DNA of 64,000 nt from Sphaerolaimus hirsutus (taxonomy: Eukaryota > Nematoda > Chromadorea > Monhysterida > Sphaerolaimidae): positions 10,185,855 to 10,249,854 of the forward strand of contig OZ038455.1 in assembly GCA_964036195.1 (NCBI GenBank), written 5' to 3'. Below are positions 1 to 11,704 of this stretch, piece by piece. Positions within the stretch are counted from its first letter, which is position 1; each line of letters begins with the position of its first letter. The translations under genes were made by a program, and so were the position numbers. The notes below the pieces were generated by a model. The model had not been told where the DNA came from and ran no database searches. It saw nothing but the letters and a program-made list of their open reading frames with translations.

Positions 1-2475
1 GCTCTGAAGCATAGCCATATGCACTTGAATGGACACACTATGCATTTCCATATGCATGTATATACGCATGGTGGAATCACTGGTTTCCCTGTGGCAATTC
101 TCCAATTGTACCACAGGTATCCTGCAGCAACAATTCCAGCTACCAGGATTGTGATTCCCAGCAGCATTGCGATTGTGTTGATGATCACTTGAAAGGGTCC
201 TTTCAGCATTCCTCCCATAAAGTTGGTGTATCCTTTTGATACTCCAGATATGTAGTGACCATATGCTTTGCCGATTCCTGCTGCTGTCTGTCCAATTCCA
301 GCTCCAATGCCTTCTATTAAATTTCTGATCACTCTGGGATCCAATGACATATCTGCTGTGTAATCGATCAACTGGTTCTGCACATGCTCCAAATTCTGTA
401 GTCTCTGAATCTGGCCTCTGACATCCATGAAATTGGTCGCTCTGTTGACAATGTTGGTAAACAGGTGAGGCGCGTCAAACGTGAAGGCCTGCCACTGTCC
501 TTTCCATGTCATTTCAATTGGCGTCTCTGTGACATGCACCATTCCATGTGCGGACTTCCACTGTCCATGTTCATTTCTGTACAGGTGCGGTGTGGTGTGG
601 CTGCAATCCTCTTCTGGTGATTTCTCCACCAAGTCTCTGCTGCCTGGGCTCTTGAACCACAAGGGCCCGTCTTTGTCCAATCTCATTGGTGTGTACTTGT
701 AACATGTCTCTCCCACTTTTCCTGTCTGATAAATTATGTATGGCTGCACTTCCTTGCATTCCCAAAACATAATTGCTTCTCCAGCCCATTCTGCATGAAC
801 ATCCTGTCTTCCCAGCATGGCTCGAATCCCCAATGTTGGATCGATGCGGAAAAGCTGAGTCAACATGTCCAGCTGGTTCTTGCGAAGTTGACATAGCTGA
901 TGCCATACAATCGCAAATTGTGCCTGAGTCATCTCTCTGACCACATGTTGCAGGAACTGAAACTTGGAGTTTCTGTCATCCAATCTGGCATACAATGTTC
1001 CACTGATTGTCGACTCTCTCGCCTCCACTATCTTTCCTGGCATTGCCCATTCTACAGGCACATCTTCTCTTCTGTCAAACTGGATGAATACACCTCCTTG
1101 ATCGGTGTAGTATGTGTCTCCCGGAACACATTCTGAACCAATTGGTCTCTTTGTCTTGTTGCTGTGGGAGTATGCTGCTTGCAACTTTGACACAATAATT
1201 ATCTGGCCAGATATCTCTGATTTGAATCTGCCAATTCTCTCATATGCACATTGATGCTTGAAGTTCTCCGTATCCCACACTGTGATTCCATAATTGTGGT
1301 CTCTGCAATGTCCCATCATGGCTCTGCACTGGCTGAAATCTTGCAAGTCGCTGATTACAGTCTTTCCATCAAGTGAAGCCACGGTTCCTTCTTCCATGTA
1401 GAAGTTACTGACGACATTTTCTTTGTCATGACAACACCATGAATATTCCACATTCAAGGTTTGATTGGTTGTCCACACTCTGGGCTCCATTTCCACCAAA
1501 GGTGTTCCTCTGAACATCTTGTGAATTCTTGCATAGTTACAGGCTACCACGCCAACTTGCTGGTATCTCTCAAAATTGCCTGTAATGCCTTTCGCTCCCC
1601 AGAAACTGGTGTGTGTGATGATCTCTTTGATTCTGATGTAGCATCTGTATGCCTTTTCTTTCTGTGGAATCTGTCTCTGTGCGTAAAGTGTAACTTTCAT
1701 TGCCTTGACAAAATTCCTTGGTGGGATATGGCACTGCACTTCTTCAGGAACTGTAAGCGCATGTCCATGCCTCCCACTGGTACAAATTTGGTACTTCTGG
1801 CTTTGTGAACTGATCACCTGTTCCACAGGATGATCCTTGATTGCATCTTTGAATCTCTCATAAGTCTGCATTTCACTGACAGATTTTGGTGGCCATTCTG
1901 AAGGCAAAGGCGGCAATCCATGATGCGCTGCCAATGATGGTGGCCTTACTGTCGAGGTTTCTAGAACGTATGTTCTGGAAAATACTTCACTGTAAGCCTT
2001 GCCGGCTTCTCTCAGCGTTGCTGACTCTGACATGCCTGTCAGCATCAATACTATACACAGCATTCCAATCACCAGACTGCTGGTGGTTGCCGTGGTTTTC
2101 CCTGTTGCACTTCTCAGGACTCTATCCGATGCTGAGTTCCTCTGAGCAGGGTTTTGTACAGAGTCTCTGTTCGAGCTCTGATTTCTGACATGTTTCTGGA
2201 CAATTGCTGGGTCCAGTAAATCCACTTTGACTGTCACTGCTGTTTCTGGGATATCCATTGTCTTTGAATTGATTTCTAGCGGATACAATTGATTGAGTGG
2301 TCTGCTGACCACATTTCTGTTGGCAGTTCTAACTCTTGCTGAGCGAATCTGTCCATCTTTGCTGGGTTCTAACTGCTCGATGCGACCCATCCTCCATGCA
2401 CCTCTGGGCATGTTCTCTTCATAAATCAGCACAACTTCATTCACTTTGGGTTCTTGAGTCGCTGTCAATCTGACC
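1..2475 (-). CDS. BEL/Pao pol C-terminal tail followed by envelope-like glycoprotein ORF (partial, runs off left edge)
   Basis: One frame stays open from about 2475 to the window edge. Its first ~70 codons (to about 2270) resemble the conserved BEL/Pao integrase tail: a VVLIYEEN-like stretch, then WRMGRIEQL and RPLNQLYPLE. The rest looks like a membrane glycoprotein. It has a hydrophobic signal-like segment (about 2035-2100, core IGMLCIVLMLTG), a long cysteine-bearing ectodomain with a CC pair, a Gly/Ala-rich stretch, and a strong transmembrane helix at about 110-200 followed by Cys-rich codons. Some BEL/Pao elements are known to carry envelope genes captured from viruses. The Gly-rich segment just before the anchor recalls chuvirus-type glycoproteins recorded in arthropod Pao elements, but that link is inference. 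The frame differs from that of the main pol ORF, which stops at 2437. The C-terminus and 3' LTR lie outside the window. Confidence 0.72.
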
Positions 2476-5400
2476 TTCCCCTGTCAGGAAGTCTTTTGGC
2501 GTCAGCACTCTGAGGCTCTTTACATCACCATAGATGTAAGAGATTGGCCTGCTGTTGATCACTGCCTCGACTTCTGGCAGAAGTGTCAACAATTCTTGCA
2601 GGGTCAACATTCTGTGCCCCACAGCTGCCTTGAAATGTTTCTTGGTGATGCCCACCATTCTCTCATAGACTCCTCCTTGCCATGGTGCCATAGGAGTCGT
2701 CATGTTCCACTGGATTTGTTGCTGCGAGCAGTATGTCTGTACTGCTCCACTTTTGACCATTTCTGACCATTCCTTTCCAGTATTGATGGCCTTGTCAGTG
2801 CTTGTGCTGAGCACTTTCTCTGTCAATTTGAATTGCGTCGCATTGTCTGAAATAACTGCTTCAGGCTTTCCACGCCTGGCGATGAATCTCCTGATTGCGT
2901 TCAGGAATTCTTGTGCTGTCATGTCCAGCACACTTTCCAGGTGAACTGCACGTGTCACCATGCATGTGAACAAACAGATCCACATTTTCCTGTGATCTTT
3001 GTCCACCTTGTACCAAACTGGTCCCAAATAATCCAAGCCTGTGTACTGGAACGGTCTGGCTCTCTGAACTCTGGTTTCTGGTAAATCTGGCATTGGTGGA
3101 AGCTGGTACGGCTTCGCTCCCAATTTTTTACAGGTTGGGCAGGTTCTGGTCACATTGTAGATCACCCGTCTGCCCTGTGTAATCCAGTACTTTTGTCTGA
3201 TCACTGCCAATGTGTGTTGCACTCCTGCGTGCATCAATTTCTCATGCTGGTCTCTGACGATCAGCTGAGTCACTGCAGCCGTTGCTGGCAACAGTATGAG
3301 TGGCACTGTGACCTCCTGTGGGTCTGTATGCTCCATTCTGCCGTGGCACTTCAGGATTCCATCCTGATGCATTTGCACATTGAGCCATTTGATCAACTGC
3401 TGGTCTGCAGCTGTCTTCTTGCCATTCTGGCTGCCTTTGCTGTGGCCTGTTGCCAGAATCTCTGCCACTCCTTTGTAATGATTCTGTTGCGTCACTTTGA
3501 TCCAATATTTTAACGCAATCTCTCTCTCTTCAATGCTGATAATTCCCTGTGGTTTTATTGTACCACAGATACTTTCCATGATTTCTGACAATCCATTCTG
3601 ACTGTCATTTCTGTTGCGCTTTTTGTGCATCTGTCGCACAAATCTCATCACGTATACTGTTGCATCCAGTAACTTTGTCAATGATGAGAATCTCTGAATC
3701 TCAATTCCCAATGGGTTGCTTTGCTTGCTTTCATCAGCTTGCACATTGCTGGCATCTGGGTCACTGACCACTTGCTGTGTGGCGCCCAGGTAAATTGGAC
3801 TGGCTTTTGGGAACTTGAGCTCTTCTTTCTTGATTTCTGCCATTACTTCTGGCGTAACTGGCTCCACTTTCGGCTCTGGCCATTCTCCAGTCATTAGCCA
3901 TTCTGGCCCCTTCCACCACAGGTTACTGCCTTCCAACTCTGACATATTCATGCCTCTTGTGGCCATGTCAGCTGGGTTTTCCAGTCCTGTGATGTGCCTG
4001 ATGTGCATGTTCTCTGTCTCACTCTGAATTTTCCTGATTTCATCCAATCTGTTCTTGACAAAACATGCCAGTGGCTTCGCTGTTGTCAGCCACTTCAGAC
4101 AACAGGTTGAATCTGACCATACAACTGTTTGACTGAATTTGATGTCCTTGAGCTCTTTGTGAATAAACTTTGACATTCTGCTGCCGATCAACATTGCTAA
4201 CAATTCCAGCCGTGGAATTGTCACTTCTGGTTTCTTTGGAGCGAGTCTCAATCTGGAGTACAGCAGGCTTGACGTGCCGCTGTCATTTTCTGTTTTCTGG
4301 CATATGTATGCCGCTGCGCTGTATGCCATTGCTGAGGCATCAACGAAAATGTGCAGTTGTGCATCTGCACCACTCTGATAATTCAAATTTCTGTTGAACT
4401 TGATCTGTCCAACTTTGAGCAATTCTGTCTCCAATTGTTGCCAAATTGCTGTCTGTTCCTCAGACAGGGGAGTATCCCACTCTTTGGCACTTGGTCCTGA
4501 ATGCCATAACGTCTGCAAAAATCTCTTTGCTGGCAGTAGGACAGGACTGACGAGTCCCATTGGATCAAAACATCCCGCAGTCACCTTTGCAACTGTCCTT
4601 TTCGTGGGAAGTTTGATTTTCTGGTCAGTTTCTGATAATTGTGATTGCTGAACTGTCTTTGGCGTTTTCAGCCACATCTGGTCGCTCTCTGTGTCCCATT
4701 TCATTCCTAAGACTGTTGTGACAATTTCCTTGGCCACATCTGACTCTGCCAATTGCCAAGTAAAGTTCTTGTTGTTGCTGTTCCATTCTCTCAGATTCAT
4801 CTGTGCCTCTGTGAACAGCACTTTAGATTCCTGGTACAATTCGATTGCTTTCTGCTCTGTGTCCACACTGAGGATCAAATTATCCACATACAGATTTTCA
4901 TCGATCAATTTTGCATTTTCTGTGCCAGCTTGATTCAGGTGGTATCTGACTGTCAGCGCCAGCAGCGCTGGGCTGCAGATTATACCAAATGGCACTCTGG
5001 CAAATCTGTAAATCTGAATGTTGTCCTCCATAGATGGTTTCGTGGGATCCTTGTACCACAGAAATCTTGTCACATCTCTGTCACTGTCCTGCAGACTAAT
5101 CTGCAGAAACGCTTTCTCTATGTCTGCGACCAGTGCAATTCCATGCAATCGGAATCGCATCAGCATCCCTACCAGCTGTGGTAGTATAACTGGACCGCGG
5201 TACATGCACTCATTCAGGCTTGGCATGCCTGGCGGTTTCGCTGAGGCATCATATACCTCTCTGACCTTTGTGGTAGTTTTCTCTGGCGTTATCACTGGTT
5301 GATGAGGCAATATATGGAATTTTCTGCCATCCATAATATCCTCTTGGACTTTCTCAATCACTCCTTGCTCCTCTTGTGCTTTCATGATTGCCTGAATTTT

Positions 5401-8079
5401 CTCTAGTAATTCTGGGTCTCTCTTGAGCCTGTTGGTGAGGTACCTGAACCTCTTGAACGCCATTGCTTTGTTATCTGGGAGTTCATGCAAATTCGGTTTG
5501 TACATGAACTTTACAGAGTACCGTCCATCTGGGTTTCTCTGTACACTCTCATTGAATTGCTTGATGGCCTCATCATCCTCGACGAGGTCTGGCTGGTCCA
5601 TTATGCCAATGGTATCCAGTCTATCCATGTCTTTGACATTTGGTACAGGAGCAATTGACAACGGTGCTTCCTCGTACCACTTTTCTCTCTGAATTTGATG
5701 CACAATTGTGTTGACCACCACCGGATATGCGCCATCCGTGGTCCATTGATTTCTGTTGCTTGTCAACTGCCCACCTCCCATCAGTAATCCCAATTCTGAT
5801 GGAATGACATACAATCCTGACGGAAGTCTGGTGGTGCTGGTGTTTCTGGACATCAAGTCCCAGAAATAATTCAAGCCCACTATAATGTCTGGCTTGAACT
5901 TGCACTCTGTCCCTTTTTCCTTGGGAATTCTGTCTGCAAAGTAACTCTCATCTGGGAAGTACTTCTGCAGGTACTTTTCATCCTGTTCTGACACAGGCAC
6001 TTTGACTTGTTCTGTGGTCAACGTCGGGACCACATCAGCCACCATATCAACTTTCTGGCCATTTCTGAGCCGCATTCTGAATTCCACTTGCTGTACCACT
6101 TTATAGTGCGGCTTTTCATTTCCGAATGTGTACACCTGGATGTGGTGTTCACCTGTACTCTTCAAATTGAGTCTCTTGGCCACTCTCTCTGACATGTACG
6201 TTCCCTGGGATCCTGTGTCCAAGAACGCTTGAATCTGTAGTGGTGGCTGTTCAGGCTCCATCTCTGTATCCATTTCTGAAGCCTCAATCACGGCTCTGGC
6301 TGTCATCAACATTGACATATTCCTGTTTACTGACAGGTTCACTGACGTATTTTGTTGCTTTGTATTTGGTTCTGTAACCACTGTGCTGGATATGGTTTCT
6401 GTCTCTACCATTTCTGGTCCAGCTTCTTCCACAGTGACACAATTCACTGTGGCCTTTCTCTGTTGGCTCTGTGCTGGTCGACCAGCCGTCGGCACAGACT
6501 TTCTGCCATTGTTTGCTGACTGTTGGCCATTCTGTTGACCATTTGCTTTGAATGCTGGAATTTGCCGTCCAGCGTTTCCATTGCCATTATCACCAAATTT
6601 CTCTGGGCACACCGCAGTGTGGTGCCTATTGGACTTGCAATAGAAGCAACTTCTCGTAAATTGACATTGATTCATGTAATGCCCTTTCTGCAGGCATCTC
6701 AGGCATCGCTCTGCCTTTGACAAAATCACTCTCCTTTCTCTGGCAGTTTTGAACTTTGGACACTTATCATTAAAGTGTAATTGCTGTGTGTCATTGCAGA
6801 ACACACACGGCCTCCCAGGATTCATAAATCCAGCCTGTGGTGCACTCTGACCATTCTGGATCACAGACATGCTCCCTGTGCTGGTCCTTGGGTTCTCTGG
6901 CCCTCTGAATCGATTCCCATTGCCTTGGAATCGATTATTGAATTGCTGTGCGCGTGGATTATTCCCGAATCCCTGGCGCGATTGCTGAACTGGTGCCTCA
7001 GTTTGCTGTGCGTGCTGTACAGCCTCACTGAGCGCTAGCTGCTTGCCAAACAGCTTTCTGAATATCTCCACCGTCAAGGCTTCCTCAGTTCCCTGTTCCT
7101 TCTGGATTTCTCTGAGAACCTCGGGTGGCACTTTCTGCTGCAGCTGGCTCAACAGCATTGGATGTTCTACTGATTCACCCAGTGACTCCAACTGCTGGAG
7201 CAGCCTTTCAATTGCATCAAACAAAATTCTCATATCCTGACAGGTATTCCTGGCCTGTCGCAGCTTCATGATATTACTCATCAGCGTGTTTCTGACCACA
7301 ACTGGCTGGTCATATCTCTTTTTGAGCATTGCAATTGCGGGTGCATAATTTTCTGCGGTCACACTCAATCCACTGATCATGCCAAATGCTGAACCTTTCA
7401 GCAAGCTCCTCAAGTATGAGAACTTGGAAATGTCCTCCAAATCTGTCCGATTGTGAATGTGGGATTCGAACATTTGCCACCATGATCGAAATTTGACAAT
7501 TTCCCCAGTAAACTGTTCCACTTCCAGTTTTTGCAATTTGACGCTTTTTGCTGTGGTTGCATTGGTTGAACTGGCTCCCTGAACAGCTCCCTGAGCTGTC
7601 AAAGCCATCTGGGCAGCCATCTGCTGTATGAATGCTGTATTGACTTCATACATGGTATTTCCGCTCTGTTGCTGGATCATGTCTTGCAACTCTTCGATGT
7701 ACACATTCATGGCTACTACTTTCTGTGTCACCAAGTCTGACATATTTGCATATTCCTCATATGAGTCTTGGTATATCTTCTGTTCTTGTTCCATCTGGTC
7801 GGGTTCGTCAATGTCCTTGACGATATCCCTCCATGCGTCAAATTGAGTTCTCACTGCAGTCATTGCACTTTCCAATTTTGCACCCTCCTGTTTGATAGAT
7901 GCAATCACTCTTCTCATCTCTGTTCTCTTATCATCCTTTGATGCTTCTGCAAATAGTTCCAGGTCATATTTGGCAAATTCTCTTGCCAATCTACTTTCCA
8001 CCCTGTGCTTTGCTGGCCCCAGGGTCTTTCTGATGTGACCCGTTGGCGAAACCATTTTTGCTGATGAATTTTCCTTCAC
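2437..8079 (-). CDS. BEL/Pao retrotransposon gag-pol polyprotein
   Basis: A single 1880-codon ORF with the full BEL/Pao domain order. Gag (about residues 1-400) is followed by Cys-His knuckles near 425-500 (CLRCLQKGHYMNQC and CFYCKSNRHH). An aspartic protease FLDTGS lies near 623 and a reverse transcriptase near 870-1110, with active-site block LYVDN near 1065. RNase H (HIFVDASAMAYSAAAY) comes next, then an integrase with an HHCC zinc finger (ending CPTCKK) and the catalytic blocks TGLDYLGP, VISDNATQF and WQGGVYERMVG. YVDN in place of YVDD is tolerated in this superfamily. It is nearly intact, but the frame ends at 2437 where the conserved tail continues in another frame, so a one-base indel near 2470 is likely. 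It copies and inserts the element via virus-like particles. Confidence 0.95.
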   Translation of the reverse strand: MKENSSAKMVSPTGHIRKTLGPAKHRVESRLAREFAKYDLELFAEASKDDKRTEMRRVIASIKQEGAKLESAMTAVRTQFDAWRDIVKDIDEPDQMEQEQKIYQDSYEEYANMSDLVTQKVVAMNVYIEELQDMIQQQSGNTMYEVNTAFIQQMAAQMALTAQGAVQGASSTNATTAKSVKLQKLEVEQFTGEIVKFRSWWQMFESHIHNRTDLEDISKFSYLRSLLKGSAFGMISGLSVTAENYAPAIAMLKKRYDQPVVVRNTLMSNIMKLRQARNTCQDMRILFDAIERLLQQLESLGESVEHPMLLSQLQQKVPPEVLREIQKEQGTEEALTVEIFRKLFGKQLALSEAVQHAQQTEAPVQQSRQGFGNNPRAQQFNNRFQGNGNRFRGPENPRTSTGSMSVIQNGQSAPQAGFMNPGRPCVFCNDTQQLHFNDKCPKFKTARERRVILSKAERCLRCLQKGHYMNQCQFTRSCFYCKSNRHHTAVCPEKFGDNGNGNAGRQIPAFKANGQQNGQQSANNGRKSVPTAGRPAQSQQRKATVNCVTVEEAGPEMVETETISSTVVTEPNTKQQNTSVNLSVNRNMSMLMTARAVIEASEMDTEMEPEQPPLQIQAFLDTGSQGTYMSERVAKRLNLKSTGEHHIQVYTFGNEKPHYKVVQQVEFRMRLRNGQKVDMVADVVPTLTTEQVKVPVSEQDEKYLQKYFPDESYFADRIPKEKGTECKFKPDIIVGLNYFWDLMSRNTSTTRLPSGLYVIPSELGLLMGGGQLTSNRNQWTTDGAYPVVVNTIVHQIQREKWYEEAPLSIAPVPNVKDMDRLDTIGIMDQPDLVEDDEAIKQFNESVQRNPDGRYSVKFMYKPNLHELPDNKAMAFKRFRYLTNRLKRDPELLEKIQAIMKAQEEQGVIEKVQEDIMDGRKFHILPHQPVITPEKTTTKVREVYDASAKPPGMPSLNECMYRGPVILPQLVGMLMRFRLHGIALVADIEKAFLQISLQDSDRDVTRFLWYKDPTKPSMEDNIQIYRFARVPFGIICSPALLALTVRYHLNQAGTENAKLIDENLYVDNLILSVDTEQKAIELYQESKVLFTEAQMNLREWNSNNKNFTWQLAESDVAKEIVTTVLGMKWDTESDQMWLKTPKTVQQSQLSETDQKIKLPTKRTVAKVTAGCFDPMGLVSPVLLPAKRFLQTLWHSGPSAKEWDTPLSEEQTAIWQQLETELLKVGQIKFNRNLNYQSGADAQLHIFVDASAMAYSAAAYICQKTENDSGTSSLLYSRLRLAPKKPEVTIPRLELLAMLIGSRMSKFIHKELKDIKFSQTVVWSDSTCCLKWLTTAKPLACFVKNRLDEIRKIQSETENMHIRHITGLENPADMATRGMNMSELEGSNLWWKGPEWLMTGEWPEPKVEPVTPEVMAEIKKEELKFPKASPIYLGATQQVVSDPDASNVQADESKQSNPLGIEIQRFSSLTKLLDATVYVMRFVRQMHKKRNRNDSQNGLSEIMESICGTIKPQGIISIEEREIALKYWIKVTQQNHYKGVAEILATGHSKGSQNGKKTAADQQLIKWLNVQMHQDGILKCHGRMEHTDPQEVTVPLILLPATAAVTQLIVRDQHEKLMHAGVQHTLAVIRQKYWITQGRRVIYNVTRTCPTCKKLGAKPYQLPPMPDLPETRVQRARPFQYTGLDYLGPVWYKVDKDHRKMWICLFTCMVTRAVHLESVLDMTAQEFLNAIRRFIARRGKPEAVISDNATQFKLTEKVLSTSTDKAINTGKEWSEMVKSGAVQTYCSQQQIQWNMTTPMAPWQGGVYERMVGITKKHFKAAVGHRMLTLQELLTLLPEVEAVINSRPISYIYGDVKSLRVLTPKDFLTGEGQIDSDSRTQSE

Positions 8080-8780
8080 TGTTTCTCTTTATAGTGCGTC
8101 TCCTGTGACGCTCGTGACGCTTCTCTGCGTCTTTCTGTACAGTGCTCTGCGCACTACGGATTTGTTGTGCCACGCACAATACCAATGCAGTCCTACAGGC
8201 CCCTGACGTGTTCTCACGCGTTGACCTTTACTGCACTGGCACCGGGTGTGTTCCTAAAGCCCCTGACATGATTGTTTACACGTGTTGACTTCAACACACC
8301 GGTCAAATCCACCTGGACAATAAACAATTTATTTGCCCAGCAGTGTGCGCCCAAAGAGGGTCCGTACACACTCTTTCTGAGCGCTCTGGCGCTCTTTCTG
8401 GCACGCCTGTGTGCCTTGTGACCACACCGGCCACTTGCTTTCCTGAGCGGCTCCTGTGCCGCTGTGCGCAGTGCTGCGCTTGCCGTGTCGCCTGTGACAC
8501 GTTTCTGTGCACTCTGGTGCACTTTCTGATTCTGGGCAGCGTTTCTGTACACTGCTCTGCAATTGCGCCTGTGCAATGCAGTATTCTGGCACTTTTGTGC
8601 TGTCTGATCTGATGGTACCGAGCAGGCACAGCGTGTATATTTGATGGGAGCTCCGCAAAGCCCCTACACGCTACCAAGTATCCTAATACTTGGTTTTCAA
8701 ATCCACTCTCTGTCAGCTACAGCCCTCTGTCAGCTACAGCCCTTTGTACACTGATACCCCTACTTTTGCACTTCCGAGGT
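8080..8780 (-). mobile_element. Probable 5' LTR and leader of the BEL/Pao element
   Basis: This stretch lies directly upstream of gag on the minus strand. Its texture is unlike the DNA to its left and right: GC-rich and full of short variant repeats around GTGCACAGAA- and CAGAAAG-like words. It carries a TATA-like CTATAAAG just before the gag start and an AATAAA-type signal near 8315. Two adjacent copies of TGTCAGCTACAGCCC lie at 8710-8742. No second LTR is present in the window, so I cannot fix the LTR ends or a primer binding site. Confidence 0.45.
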
Positions 8781-10900
8781 ATGAGTCCACTCTTACCCAG
8801 TGGAGCGAGGGACCTCCGCGAATGCCCAAAAAACAGCCCTTTGACTAGCGTGGCTCTGTGGCGATCCTGTCTCCGTCAGGTCACCCTCCCTTGGCATAGG
8901 AAGGACGTGCGAGCGGTCACTGGCGTCCGGATGTCCAGGAGCGTCCAGCAAAAGTTTGACCACCGTCCGACAATGACTCCTTGTCAAATGCCGGTGCCGC
9001 CCAGCATCTAGCACCTTGCCAGAACACTGGTGAAAGCTGCCTGAAATCCTGACAGGCTTGTCAGAACTCCAGTGTCCTCCGCGCGTGAGCGTAGAACCGC
9101 TCCCAGGATGTAGACAGGAGTGCCGTGACTTTGGCACAATGCTGTCTGCAAATCAACAGCCAACACTCAGCCAAGGCCAAATTGATGTTCAGCAGGACTT
9201 TTGAAGTTCTGCCAACTGCCGCACAATGTCCGTTCCGGCTTGGTGATAGCACAATGTCATGCAATCACCCTGCTCGCTGCGCCATGTGTTGAAGCCACCG
9301 AAGTCAGCGTCTTCTACCACCGAATCCGGCTGCTTCAAGACCGTAGTGAGAAACGGCCTTTAGAGTGGTTGATTTCCCGTTGTAGCCGAACGTCCACTTG
9401 TCGACAGCCAAGTTGAGTTTATTTTGTGGTTGCGTGTTGAAAAGGGGTTTCAAGATTGTTTCAGGTACTTTATTTCGATCAGATACAGCGTGTTACAAAA
9501 GCGCAAAGCTTAGCGAGCTTCCTAGTCGAAGTTTCTATCGCTAGCTTATTTTGTTCACTTGGGGTGGGTCCGCAGACTGAAGTAAAAACTTCCAAAGTAG
9601 CTAAGACACGGAAATCATGTATAGAAAAACAGCTACAGTAATTTCCTAATACAAATGCACAAATAAACCACAAATATAACAATAAGACACATTTGACCGA
9701 AACAGTTGGCTTATTCTATGCGTGCATACATTCAGATAATTATGGTAAAGAAATACCAGGTACAAATTGGGCTAATGGAAAAACTATTAATCTTGAGAGG
9801 CGCAAAGTCGGCAAACTCGGCCGATTTACTAATTTGCTTCAATTTGTCAGAAAACATTGACGCACATTGGAACTAATATAATAGGGTTTGAAAACTGTAA
9901 ATAGTAGTGCAAATGTTCCTAATGACGTAAATAGAGCAAAGTATACTCGATATAATAATAATAATCACTTCCTGGAAACGTATATTTCATAATGGATAAA
10001 TTGGGACTTATTCAAGTAAATGGGTAAAATAATTGAGCAGGGTTTGTAATATATTATACCTACGCGAAGGGCTTCGTAAATACGTATAGTAAATGCTAGT
10101 TGCACACAGGGCACTATTTCTCTATTAGGACGCTGGCTTAAGTAAATATGTAGCACATAAATATTTACAAGATTTGACTTTCCCAAATTGCAAGTAAACC
10201 ATGTAAATGTATATATAATAACGATCAGAAAATTACGGCGAGTTGAATGAGCCTAATTTCATGTTAATACACCTAACAATAACTTATTTGACCTTTTAAC
10301 CTAAATATTCCACATAAACATATCAATAACTTACAACACACTTTCCTAATTGAATATTCTCCATGGGTAAATAATATAGTGCAGGAAATACAATTTGCGT
10401 GGTAAAGTAATATAGTGCATAAAATGTAAATTAGTGCAAATGAGTAAATGCGCAAATATGAGCCTAATTATCAATTCTCTGTATTTCTTTATCCATCCAT
10501 TTTGCCACGGTCAGCACAGCAATTGGGTTATGAGTATGAACTGTAATATCTACAAATTGGAGTTACAATACAATACAATACAAAAGTGTTATTGCGGAGT
10601 GAGAAATCAATACTTCACGCGTATCCATATTTCTTTCCTGCGTGAATCATAAAGAATTCTCTGCGGCTGAAATGGTTGATCCATGCCGCTCCTTTTTGAC
10701 CGATCCGCCTGAAAATTAACGAACCGTGTAAGTTTAGTTTATGAGTTTTTTCTATCTATCTGTTGTGTGTGAAGCATCATGAACGTATTTCTGCACACGA
10801 TACTGTTCTATGTCGTATGACCTTTTCCCTTTTCATGTTTTCCACTATGTTTGTAGCAACAGTTTCACTTTAAAATCTTATTCAAAAAGTCTTTCCGTCA
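8781..10900. other. Intergenic stretch, no supported gene
   Basis: 8781-9440 is moderately GC-rich with only short overlapping ORFs and no recognisable domain; it may be flanking or degraded element DNA. From about 9600 the sequence turns AT-rich, with frequent GTAAATA-like words and no ORF worth calling. No RNA gene was recognised. Confidence 0.5.
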
Positions 10901-10927
10901 CAATCAGTACTTTGCCGAAAGTGAACA

Positions 10928-11704
10928 ATGTCTCAAAATTTAAAAGTCACACTTGTGTCCTCTGGCAAACGGCCAAGGCTTCGTTTTGTCAACATAGATT
11001 TAGAGAGGAGAATCATCCAATATAACATAAGTCTACCGAATAAAGTAAAGTCCATGGCTGACATGTATATTGTTCGAACCCATGGATTGTTAGTCCAATC
11101 AATATTGAACTTTAAATGCCGAATTTTATGAGTTCATTAGATATTACTAACTAAATTGTTGAACCAACCAGACCGTGTAATTCGATTACAGCGCTCAGCC
11201 GATAGTCTCGACCTGCGCCAACACGATTGTCGGCTTCGTCGTGGACTCGTGGAGCAGCACTGATGTATCTGTCATGCATAAACTAAAGGTTTATTCATCA
11301 ATTTAAACATAATTTATTCACATTATTTCAGCCCCTACGCTGACCCCAATCATTTTCAGCAGCGAATGGCGTCTCTCACTTTGGACTCGTCAAAGCCAAA
11401 TCAGAGCGAAATCGCTGTAAGTAATATTTTTAAAATAACTAACAATAACCTCCTACAGTACTTTCAATCATTACAGCAGGAGTGTTCACTTATTACTGAA
11501 GTAGCTATCAAATACCTGTCTCAAACTTTTCCACAATCTGTTCTACCCCCCCTACAGGGTGCCTCACCATTGTGCCAGCCGATTGCCATCCAATTCGAAG
11601 ACCTGTCGTCGCTGTTCGGAGTGGTACGGATGCAATTCAGCATTCAGCATTCTGAAGGGGAAGAGGGTGATTTGATTGATATATCGATTCACCTAAGTAA
11701 TTAG
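10928..11704 (+). CDS. Small four-exon gene of unknown function (about 128 aa)
   Basis: Four exons join in frame with phase-0 boundaries: 10928-11044 (ATG after GAACA, donor GTAAAG), 11199-11264 (acceptor CTCAG, donor GTATCT), 11360-11416 (acceptor TTTTCAG, donor GTAAGT) and 11558-11704 (acceptor CCCTACAG, stop TAG). The protein starts MSQNLKVTLVSSGKRPRLRF and ends with an acidic stretch, HSEGEEGDLIDISIHLSN. Exon 2 encodes a hydrophobic strand (TIVGFVVDSWSS) and exon 4 reads like a small mixed alpha/beta domain (IAIQFEDLSSLFGVVRMQF). I do not recognise the family. No signal peptide or membrane helix is evident. The splice model was built by eye; exon 2 could end 6 bases later in the same phase. 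The exons are richer in G+C than the flanking DNA. Confidence 0.5.

Noticed and set aside
9456..9682. Overlapping short frames on both strands
   Set aside because: Both are about 60 codons with no domain or splice context; likely chance.
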